Of a stretch of 64,000 bases of DNA, positions 23,717-34,170 are shown in pieces. Numbering within the stretch: position 1 is the stretch's first letter; every line of letters begins with the position of its first letter. Position numbers and translations under genes: made by a program. The stretch covers positions 45,737-109,736 of the forward strand of contig JASAND010030890.1 of the NCBI GenBank assembly GCA_030248195.1, written 5' to 3'. Below the pieces are notes generated by a model. The model was not told the origin of the DNA. It worked only from the letters and a program-made list of their open reading frames with translations, and ran no database searches. Origin of the DNA: Trissonchulus latispiculum (lineage: Eukaryota; Nematoda; Enoplea; Enoplida; Ironidae).

Positions 23717-24525
23717 TAACCTTCCATTTAAATGTGTCAGTGTGATATTAAGTAAAACTGAGTTTGAATAGAGGCAAAACAGGTTTGCTTCACTTCATTT
23801 TTTTGCTAGCGAAAACTATAAACATAGATGCATTAACAAAACCGCTTTCATACAGATGCATATGATAAAGCGTGCATGTATGTGCAAAACCGATTGGCGC
23901 AGCAGGAAAAATTTGCTGTTCTTTTGCAAAAACTTAATTTGCATAAACTACTTACTACCTACTTTGAACTTTCAACATGGAGTATGTATATTTCATAGGA
24001 AAGAATATGAATAACATTGGCGACGTGATAAGATTTCCCTAAAACCGATTATAGTAGACCTGCTGCGTCGTGACGCAGCAGGAAAAATTCTGAAGTCGCA
24101 CGTTTAGTTCTTCTTGTTACTTCTTATGTCCTGTACGTTTACAGCTGAATCACCCACACAATTGCACCGAAAGTGTTAAACATGTATTTGTTTGTTATAA
24201 ATTTCTAAATTTTGACTGCTCCCGGAAGCAAAGCGTTTCTGTAAAGGTAAGGCATTGCTTCATTAGTGTACCCCATTCCCAAGATTGTCAGACGAGTGTT
24301 CTTAGTTATTTAGTTCTTGCTAGCGTTTGCATCTGCTAAAGTTTTCAGCTGTTTTTTCTCGCAACCAGCGAGCTTGATTGGTGTCATACTGCTTTCGCAA
24401 GGTACTCTTGATAAAGCATTGTCATGCCAATGCAATGCATTTCGATTCCAAACAAACTGATGCCCAAAAGGGAGCAGTGTCATAAAACTTGTTCACCTGA
24501 CCAACAGAATTTTGTGGCTAAATTG

Positions 24526-24526
<1 letters not shown>

Positions 24527-24577
<51 letters not shown>
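24527..24577. repeat. (TA)n microsatellite
   Basis: About 25 perfect TA dinucleotides. Confidence 0.95.
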
Positions 24578-24581
<4 letters not shown>

Positions 24582-26233
24582 TCGTCAAAATAGTCGTACT
24601 CGCCTCGTTGTAGACAGCCAGCGCATTTGGGGACAACTGTTTTCTATCAGTACCTAATTTATGAAACTGTACCTGTTAAAACTCGGCAGTCTTGTTTCCA
24701 TTACTGTCTGATTTGCTCGCTATTAAATTTTAATAAAAATAATTAAGTGCTTTGCTAGAACACTGTAAAGACTGTCAAATTGTGGTTGCTGTTCTTATAA
24801 GGATATTCTTTGAAATCAGATTTAAATACAAAATATTGATTTTCACAAAAATCAGTTTCAGCGTTACAAGACCGTATTTCTGCTGAACACCAATAAAACT
24901 TCCGCTGATGATACTACTAAAATTGCCTGAAAACAAAGCACATAAGCACCTAAGTGCAATCATCACCCTTATTTGACTTTCATCAGGTCAATATTTTCGC
25001 TTCATTAGTTTTAGTGTTAACAAGCATCATCAAATCCAGAAATTCCTGAGGACGCAACGCCACACACACACGTCTAGTTATAACGATGGCATAAACGTAA
25101 CTTCCAGCACAGCAGTCTGTGTACTTTCAAAATTACACATTTTTCAATTTTATTTTACGCTGTGTTTAGATTCCACTAAATTCCAGGGAAATTGGACAAC
25201 TGCCCCCCTGACAACTGTCAGCTGAACTACCCCACGGTATGCTGTATGCTCTACGGTCGCTCGTCCCACAGGAGAACTTCCCACCGGATAGGACCCTTAT
25301 GGACAAGTGAACAGGCGCAGAACTGCCCCACGTACAAACTACCCCTCATGCAATTCTAATGCGTCAATGTGGGCAAATTCTAAACTTAAAATCAGACATT
25401 TTCTTTCAAGCATTTCTTCGAAGAAATTTGAAAAAATGAACAACAAATCCAGATCTTCAAATTCCCACATTTTATTAGTGTTTCAATAAATTTATTTGAT
25501 AATTTTATTAATTATCTATCATTATCATTTATTATTTATTTTTATTTTATTAATTTGTTTCAACGAAATAATGTCCAACCATCGTTACTTCTGAAACAGT
25601 ATTCATGCACCTCAAATCTTTTCCTTTAATAGTTTTGTTCTTTGTTGAATGTTGAATGCAACAAATGATTGATTGATTAGACTAATTAAAAGCCCTATCT
25701 TTAAAACCAACTTATACATCTTGTTTATAACAAATTGTCACTTTCAAAATAGAACTGCCCTTAACGTTCACATTCAATTTCGAGGTGGTGAAATAAGCTG
25801 TTTTAATACAAGCGACTTGTAATTTTTTAAAGAATAATGCCAGAATTTGAAAATAAATATTCTGTGGGGCAAATTGTCCGTTGGGGCTATTGTCTAGCGG
25901 GCAAATGACCGTGGGACAATTATCAGTGAGTCGAAGCAGCACAAGTAGCAGTCATGGTGTCTCAAAGTTGGTTGTTTGTCTCTGTATTTTTCGAGTCAAA
26001 TTAGCAACTTCTTGGAATCACTTTATACTGTGGAATTTAACTTGACAGACCCATAACATTATGGGTTTGTATCTCATATTGAAACATTTTAATTTACTAC
26101 ATTTACTGATCTACCATTTCAATGTGTTATTTTGCTTTGCGTGTGAACTTAATAGAAATTATCTAAAGCAACTGTCAACATTTTGTTAGGCACTGATGCT
26201 TCTGCGCTTGATGAATCATCATCACCAAAGATT

Positions 26234-29200
26234 TTAAAAAATAGAGTGAAGCTGTAGTTCAAACGTTCCATTTCTTTGACTAAGGATGGATGGCTGCGGC
26301 TTCATCTGAACCATTATGATGACATAGGAAATAATGGCGGTAAATGACTAAAAGAATACATTCCATATGTTGTGAGCATGTTAACAAGGTTAAACAGCAA
26401 AATAACAAGATAACGAAATATAACACGCTAGAAATATTTGTAGAAAAACAACGATTTAACGCTAACCAAAGTTAGTATTCACGGAAATTATTCTATTATT
26501 TTGTAGATTCGTTGGAATCGAGTAACCAAAGTAGAGTGCAATTATATAATTAATCATCCCCAACCTAGTTTTCCCAAGGTTGCACTGTTTGATTACTTCC
26601 AAACATGCCATGACGTCAGTGAGTGCCATTCATGAAACCTACATATTTCTAATTTATTCAGAGCAATGCAACCAAACGCATAAGCTGTACAACTTTGATT
26701 TGAGGTGACGGACAGCCGAACTTCAGCAATGAGGAAACACATTGCAATTTTAGAATAAAGGAAGTGGAAATGGTCATTTGAAATCGACAGCGTTGTAATG
26801 ACCGTGGTCTGAGTAACACGCAGTTGCAAAACGACATTTACATGCATCCCACCCAAAATTATGACAAGTGACAAATTTCGATAGACCTGATCAAGATTTG
26901 GAATGGAGAATTAAGCCGGAAATGGAGGAAGTGAAATGGGATAGTGAAAACTCCAGTGCAAGGTAGTAGAACTGCAGCTTTCCCCCAAAAAGTTCAGAGC
27001 TTCCAAAATACCAATCAAAAACATGAATGAAATGAAAAAATTAACAATTATTATCAGTGTAGCACCTCAAACAACTCAGAGGTCATAGGATATATCAGTA
27101 CCTTATATTAACTTTTACATTGTTCGAAATCCGCTGGACCACTACAAATTTCATAGCATGGAGTACTCATTTTATAGCAGTTACGTCGACCCAAGCGATG
27201 GCAAGTCTTAATCTTGTTATTGGAGCAGAAATTGCACTCAAAAATGTTAGCTAACATTGGCACTCAGACATCGGCTACACACAGCCAGAGATCACCTTGA
27301 CTGGCAGGAAGAACAGGCTGCTGCAACCTAATTTGCATAATAAAGGATAGTGCACTAAGTGCTGACCTGAAGTTGCAGCCAAATGGAACTCTGGTTGAAA
27401 ATTCCACGGAATGCATCCGAAATTTATGAATGCACCACCTTGTTATTTATTTAGATTTATTTAATGCATATTTGCACTATTTTTGTAAAACTATTTAGGA
27501 ATAGACGTTTAGAAGTCTATGAGGACTTCTTCAAAACAGTAAAATGTGTAACAGTTAAAAAGAAAGTAGAATATATAAACAGTACCTGAAAAATTAATGA
27601 TCTTGATATCGGAAACATTTTTGCGACTGTAAGACAGTTAGTGTCACTACGAATGATGTCCAAAAACTCAACTTTTCTTGAAACAAATGCGCAAATGTTT
27701 CCTTCTCCGTCGTTTACACAGTTGGATATATACCAAACCAACATCTGAAGTTGCTCGTTTAAGCTAACACCGGGCAATAGCAAAGCAATGGCGCTAACCG
27801 GAGAACACATGCAAATGACAGAAATGAAAACAAACGATAGGGGCTCATGACTAAAAGAAATTAAACTGAAAAATGTTGAAGTTGAAACGGTTAGGGTGAT
27901 GAGAAATGCCATGCCATAATACCAACACCATGTGTTATCAAGTTTTTTGACGTTATCGGATATTTTCAGGTAACATTTGCGCCACTTTGTCAAGCTTCCT
28001 GCATTTACCGTTTTACTATTGTTAATGATCGTATGATTTAAAACAGTGACTGCCTTTGAAATGCAGTGAATTGAGTACAAATTTAGTAGAAAAACAGCTG
28101 TTACAATAAAAGCATGTGCCAAATGGCTAGCTACGTTTAAGGCGTAACCCACATGGCATTCGGGCCACAGTGCAACAATAAATGGAATGTGGAAAAAGCC
28201 AAGCAAATTGCCAACAACGAAACAACTTGTCGACAGCGTCGTAATAGCAGGAATAGCGATGAATTTTCTTTTCCAGCTTTGAAAAATTTTATTCGAATTC
28301 ATGACAGGATGCAGCGTACATTTGCTAGAATTGGCTAAGGCAGACGCCAGCTCAATTACAGATAACACGTTCAAATTATGTCGCTTATATTGTTCTGGGT
28401 CATTACAACATACTCTACATGTTTCATTCTCCTCTAAAAGTTCGCGATAATGGGCGGTAAACCAAAGACTTAACGATCCGCAGAGTGAGCACATCCATAT
28501 GCTTGATATTATACCTTCCATTGAGAATATGTTTTCAATTGTTGTAGTCATGCGAAATGCGAAATGACAGGAGGAACCCATTATAAAGACGATAACATAG
28601 CTACAAAACCTTACCCTTAAGTATCGACAATAATACTATTGACGCCAGGAATTACTGCTATAATAGACAGGCCTACAAGTATAAAGCCGAAACTGCAACT
28701 GAAATTTTTGCGAAACCGCCGACTGAAACTAACTGGAACTGAAATTAAAATAGGCTGCTGAACACTATTTGTACGCATTGCATAGCACGCAAATGCGTCG
28801 GGAACCAAGCCTAATCCAGTCGAATTATTAATCTGGCCAGGTGTATTTGTTCGATTCTGCTGTAGGGGTGGGTGTGTGGAATCTAGGTTCTCGTAAAGTA
28901 CTTACTACACAAGGCCTTTAGAAGGAGGACAACCATTCAGAATGAGGACTTTATCCTTTACTAGATTTCTTATTTTATTTTCAAGTGAAACTTTCCGAAG
29001 TGTATTTCCGTATTTCCGAGTACTGCATAAGCTTTCTGCGTCTCACTAATTTACTAGCATCAAGTAAGTACTTTGACCTTTACAGGCAATCATAAGAAAC
29101 AAAACCAGACATACCCAGAATCATAAATGCTACAATTCCTGAATACACCGATAACATTGTTCGCACATTTCTGTTAGATGATCTGGTGGAACAGCCTGCT

Positions 29201-29280
29201 ATTCTCAGAATGGTCGGTGAAGGAGTCTTCTCTGATAATGCAAGATACGCATCAACTGAGGCTAAGTCGTCCACGTTCAT
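26234..29280 (-). CDS. Gustatory-receptor-like seven-TM protein, paralogue 2
   Basis: Second member of the tandem Gr-like array. Exon 1 is 29280-29115 (MNVDDLAS..., ends ILG, phase 1, donor GGTATGT). The central exon runs from about 28600 to 27586 (GSSCHFAFRMTTTIENIF to SRSLIFQ, donor CAG before GTACTG). The last exon is 26347-26234 after TTTTAG, encoding SFTAIISYVIIMVQMK and ending at TAA. The central exon has five hydrophobic segments and the same blocks as paralogue 3 (WPECHVGYALN, PGVSLNEQL, CLTVAKMFPIS). The exon 1-2 junction is not settled. The only acceptor next to the central exon, TTTTGTAG before CTATG, does not match the phase-1 donor of exon 1, so there may be a missed junction, an alternative first exon or a broken gene. 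The last exon is strongly supported by near-identity to paralogue 3 (SFTxIxSYVIIMVQMK and RNGTFELQLHS shared). Role inferred as chemoreception. Confidence 0.72.
28640..28870 (-). other. Possible alternative or relict first exon of Gr-like paralogue 2
   Basis: An open minus-strand stretch encodes a polar segment (QINNSTGLGLVPDAFACYAM), then VQQPILISVPVSFSRRF, then a hydrophobic helix (SFGFILVGLSIIAVIPG) before a stop at about 28617. The order resembles the true first exons of the array (DAYLALS..., PTILRIAGC, basic patch, helix ending ILG), but no phase-compatible donor follows it. It sits between exon 1 and exon 2 of paralogue 2. It could be a duplicated exon 1 in decay or an alternative exon. 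This is an inference from motif order only. Confidence 0.3.
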
Positions 29281-30879
29281 TTTTGATTAAACTTGGTATT
29301 ATCGACTTCCCTAACCGAACGAACAGAGACAACACTTCTGATGCAAAGTTTCACTGAATAATTCTGTTTATCTTTAATATCAGAAGTAATTGTTTCCAAG
29401 AATCATTTTTGCATAGAATCCCTCATCTTGTTAGCTGAAGATGTCTGACAGAAGCTCTGAAAGCCTTCTGTAGCTAGCTGAAATTATTAAAAAGCCTTTA
29501 TGACAAATTGAAAACGAAACTTGTAGAACTAAATCTCTTTAGTTTGATACACGAAACACGTTGTTCATATTCCTGCACAAAAATAATGTTTGCTAAGGTT
29601 TGACGAAAATATTGTACATATATATTAACTGCTTTCTTGTTTCTGTCGAAATTTACCAGAGTGAGTTCCCAACGCAATGAACTAGTTTTAAACAAAGCCA
29701 AATTAAGATTAAGAATCACTGAATTTAACAGTGTCCTTCGTTACAGGTGACGAAATTTCGTTTTTAAGAAAATGACTTGAAATATTAGGCGCAAACACGA
29801 TTGGGCCAAGTAGAAAAGTTGTTAAAAATAGTCATGAAAGCTATAGATTATTATATATTAGGAAAGCTCATCAAGCAAAGCGCATCAACGTCATCTGCAT
29901 CAGCAATATATATCAAGAGGAACTTGGTCCATAATTAAACAAATGTTTGGATATTTAATGGATCATAATGGATAGAGAAAAATTTGTTAAATTAAATGAT
30001 TTTTTTAAACGTATAAAACTACTCAAAGGAAATATTAGAAATAAAGATGAAATTGGGACATTTTAATTTCTTCGCATTTAACGATTTATTGCAGGACACA
30101 AGATCAATCCACGAACGAGTTTAAATCGAATATATCCGTTATGCAAAGATCATCCCAACTGGTCTTTTAACGGCAACCATTAAATTACGTTCTTTAGTTT
30201 TACATAAGTCCGACTGCAGTTTACTGGTAAAAATTACTTTTTGGACAAACAGAACTTTATACACAGAGTGATTATTTGATTGGAGATCGATTTTAAGATT
30301 TTAATTGCAAATGGTTGCCCATGAAATTGGTGCTGGGATATTAAATTAGTAATCGAAACAGACACTGAAAACTGTCGAAGTAAGTTAGTAGTAACTGAAT
30401 CGCTATCTCAAATGTACATATAGTTATCTGCGATCCTAAAAGTACAAGAAGATTTTAACTATGCCAGTTTTAACTATTTTAACTATGTCATTTTCAGTAA
30501 CGACTTAACTTAATATTCCGTTTCCGCCTTTTAAACCCGCTTTCCGTTTCCGTTTCCGCTTTTTAGACGGTGTTTCCGCCTTTATTTTCGTTTTTAGACC
30601 CGATTCCGTTTCCGCTTCCGCTTTTAGGCAAACCCTATGTCATAGGATAAATTTCGCAAATTTTCTCCACACATTCCACCATTCCACGCAATTATTATGC
30701 CACCTTATTTGGCAAATGCTAAGTATTTATCTCTAATTACGGGGGAAAATAAAGATTTCGTAAAAAAATCTCTTGTATTAGCAAAATAAATAAGTAAAAA
30801 ACTAAAACTAAAACTATTAACTAAAACAGCACGTTTGGTTTAGTTGACTTGTAGTGACTTCAGGAGGCCTACCTTATTT
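29281..30879. other. Intergenic stretch upstream of Gr-like paralogue 2
   Basis: AT-rich, no coding exon seen. Ends in a CGTTTCCGCTTTT word-repeat block (30515-30645) that looks like the terminus of a degraded DNA element. Confidence 0.45.
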
Positions 30880-31200
30880 TTAACTTGTTTAACCATCGTG
30901 CCGAGTCGAGTGTTAAAATTCAATGGAAAAAGTTGATGCAGAGTTAAACGAGTTAATTTTAGCGTGAAATAAGGGGTTTAGCCAACTCCAACGATTTTAA
31001 CCCCTTTCTGTACCCACGAATGCAGGTAGGGTTAAACAGTTAATTATAACTCCTGTTCGTGCGAGCACCGAATTAAAAAAAACGTGTAACTCGTTTAACC
31101 CCAGCAAGTTAAATTTAACAGATTTAACTCTTTTAACCCTGGCGCGAAAAGGTTCGAGTTAATTTTAACTTGTTTAACTCCCGCACGAAAATCTCCTTAG
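30880..31200. repeat. GTTTAACTC-word repeat, copy 2
   Basis: Reiterated GTTTAAC/GTTAAA words with GCGCGAAAAGGTTCGAG near the right end match 19-110. The right edge is about CCCGCACGAAAATCTCC. A clear inverted partner at the left was not established. The flank at 30515-30645 is another word-repeat block (CGTTTCCGCTTTT reiterated) ending TTTTAGGCAAACCCTA. Confidence 0.5.
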
Positions 31201-31855
31201 ATTCAGATATTCCAGTAGAAACTACAGGAACTACTTCTGTAGGTGAAAAACACAAGCTTTCTTAGAAAGTACAGGTTAAGTCTTGTAATTTCCTGCAGCA
31301 CCATTTTATAATGATTGATTTTGACTGATTAATAATGGGTGGTTTTTTGTAACGGCCATTTTTGCTTCACATTTTAACTTTTTTGAATTAAAAATATTGG
31401 AAAATTTAAAAACTTTAAAAATCTTGTTTTCTCTTAGCTACTTCATCTCTTTGAATTCTAATTCTACAAACTTAAATTATTTCAAATAGGATTTGCACTG
31501 CTTAATACAACATCGTATTTAAATTTTCTTAAATTAAACCTAAATTTTTCAATTAACCAGCCCAATTACTCATCAAAATACTTTCCAAGACACCTAAACA
31601 TTCGCAATAACAATCTAACCAGTTAGATTTCAATTAACCAACTTGAATGGTTAGATGTCCATCTTACCAACTTGTCACGACCACGACACACATACCCGAA
31701 CCAGCCCCTTAAGGGATTTAAGTTATTAAGCAGGAAGTTCATTTGCTTTTATATAACTTAATAGTCAAAAGGCTTTTATAAATAATAGGTTTAAACGGCT
31801 TAGCTTAAATGTCATGAAAAATCTTTTTCATAAATAATCGGCTTAGTCGACTTAA

Positions 31856-32836
31856 GGTGGTGATTCCTTTTGGAGACATCAACTTTGAACCACTATTATT
31901 CATTCATTATTTGGAGTTAAGAAGTCATCTTTATATCAAAATATAGCTTAACATTTTCTCGTTTTAATGAGTATAATGAATCTAAGTTTGGCTTTCCAAA
32001 ATGCTTTTCCTGTATTTTAGAAGAAGTATAATTTTTCAGATTTTTTGCAGGCTGAAGTAAATTTTTTCGCAGGACATCGGTTAGAGCATTCGATACCTCT
32101 ATCAAATAGCTGGGGACCCTTTTTTAGTTATTGTGATATCGCTCTTCGTTATGGAGAAATAAACTAAAATGTCTGCGCAACCTGGACTTTGCCTACTTTT
32201 CACTACTTTGGCAAGCCACTACTTCAGTTAGAAAGCAGCTATCGGGGCAACTAAAAAAGGGTCCCGGGGTATTTTTGTGTAGAACACATCTACTAAGTGG
32301 CAACTCTCTAGCTTGCATACTAAATTCTGCACAATTGCTGGAAGAAATTTGGTCGTGTTTTTGCAAAAACTACATTTTTGTGATAGCAGCCTAAGGGATA
32401 GCAATTGTACAATGGTCATGCCTCCGATAATTGGCCTCTGTGAGACCTTTAAATCGACACCCTTAGTTAAATTTTACGGCTTTCGTAGCTTAAGAAGTAG
32501 TGGATTATTTGATTTCTGCAGAAAGGACAAGTTTTTGACGCCAAAATAAGAAAATTGGCTATATCTCACGATAGGGAAAAGCTAGAAAGTTGCTTCCAAA
32601 AGCAAAATTGTAGAGTTTGACGAGTTCTTTCGAATGGATATAGTCATAGCCATGCAGCTGCTGCCAAACGTTCAGAAATTGGCAAAAACCGCCCTGAACG
32701 CAAATGTTGAATTTTTGAAGCGCGATTGCGCAGAGGGTGTTAGAACGCTAAAACAACTTATTTTGGAAAGTTTCGTTGAATTTCATCCTGGTTTACGCCG
32801 TCAATCAACAATATGTGCCCAAAAGGAATCACCATC
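31856..32836. mobile_element. TTAA-flanked element with TIR GGTGGTGATTCCTTTTGG
   Basis: Left end GGTGGTGATTCCTTTTGG at 31856, right end CCAAAAGGAATCACCATC at 32836, with TTAA on both sides as in piggyBac-type insertion. The interior (about 980 bp) has no transposase ORF. A diverged inverted copy occurs at 44976-45942. Confidence 0.7.
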
Positions 32837-32840
32837 TTAA

Positions 32841-33535
32841 GGGGGGGGTCCATTTTTGGTCATTTTTTCTACTTTCTCCGATCTCGCTGATTTTTACATA
32901 TTTTATTGTCCAAACGGTATATTTTAACGAGTTTTTAAAATTAAAGTTGTAAGTCTTACGGTTATTGAGTAATTTCACCTCAAAGTTGAGATTTCATGTG
33001 TTAAACATAGGAAATTAGAAAAGTTGTCACTTTTTCACGTGCGCCAGAGAAATCTCACGAATGGCAAAATGGATTCGTTCAAGCTTTATATCATATTAAT
33101 TCCATGTTTTCGGACTGTGATTTGTAGGAATCAGAATTTTAAATTAGGCCTTTAAAAAATTTTAATGAATTTTTGAAGTATTAAAATGTGAACTGATAAT
33201 ACGAAATTTAAATTAAAATTAAAATGATAAACTTAAAATTCTGATTCCTACAAATCACAGTCTGAAAACATGGAATTAATATGATATAAAGCTTGAACGG
33301 ATCCATTTTGCCATTCGTGAGATTTCTCTGGCGCACGTGAAAAAGTGACAACTTTTCTAATTTCCTATGTTTAACACATGAAATCTCAACTTTGAGGTGA
33401 AATTACTCAATAACCGTAAGACTTACAACTTTAATTTTAAAAACTGGTTAAAATATACCGTTTGGACAATAAAACATGTAAATATCAGCGAGATCGGAGA
33501 AAGTCGAAAAAATGACAAAAAAATGGACCCCCCCC
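32841..33535. mobile_element. TTAA-flanked foldback with G-run termini
   Basis: Starts GGGGGGGGTCCATTTTTGG and ends in the complement, with TTAA flanks, the left one shared with the neighbouring element. The arms (about 330 bp each) are near-perfect reverse complements around a short AT-rich centre at about 33180-33210. Sequences from its arms (GCGCCAGAGAAATCTC, TCCTATGTTTAACACAT) recur at 61580-62110. Confidence 0.8.
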
Positions 33536-34170
33536 TTAAACAGCTTAAGTTAATCCGTTTAAGCAGCCTATAAAACCGTCTAAACCGTTTAAGCCAACTA
33601 AGCCGATTATTTATGAAAAAGAATTCTTTAACCATTTAAGCCTTTTAAGCTAGGCCTAAGCTAAGCTAAGCTAAGCTGCAGGCTTCCCAAAAGGTGGTGT
33701 GCCCAAAATTAGGAATTCTTATTTTTGCGGCGCACTGTGCGGGGTTAAATGTTTCCTATCCAGCGCATATGCAGGAGTTCTGCAGATATTGCCCGTGCGT
33801 GGAGTAAACCGCTCTGAAAATTTTTGCACATTGTTCACATTGCATGCTATACATTTGAATATGTTTATTATGTAAACACACAGTATTATAACTTGCAACG
33901 ATGAAGCCCAATTACATTACCGCGTAAGCACAAACACAAGCACCACGCGTTGAATTCAGTTTAACTGGCACTTTCTCAGCATAGAACCAAAATTGTCTTA
34001 TAAGTGGAGGAAGTGGAAGGACGGAATTCATTGTCTATAGTCGCGTCTTTGCATGGGTGTATTTGTCTAACACCTGTGCTTAACCTTGTGCTATGATGAT
34101 GGCCGGCCTTAATGATGCGTAAAAAAGAAGTGTCGTTCATGTCGAATTAGCCATTGCAAACAGCACAGCT

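Larger units (their letters stand above)
21088..26233. other. Intergenic stretch between Gr-like paralogues 1 and 2
   Basis: Contains the word-repeat elements at 22390-22600 and 22988-23716, a TA microsatellite at 24527-24577, and a GGACAAC/GCCCC-word inverted pair at about 25195-25310 and 25860-25930. No convincing coding exon was found. Confidence 0.5.
31690..33690. mobile_element. Outer GGCTTAA-word element hosting two TTAA elements
   Basis: The left block, TTTTTCATAAATAATCGGCTTAGT (about 31825-31848), and the right block (about 33598-33621) are reverse complements. Both are surrounded by reiterated TTTAAGC/GCTTAAA words. The two TTAA-flanked elements lie exactly between these arms, so this is an older element split by later insertions. 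Confidence 0.55.

Noticed and set aside
26593..26900. Minus-strand frame with SLVIILGGMHVNVVLQL as the last exon of paralogue 2
   Set aside because: Superficially TM7-like, but 26234-26347 matches the other paralogues in sequence, length, phase and acceptor.
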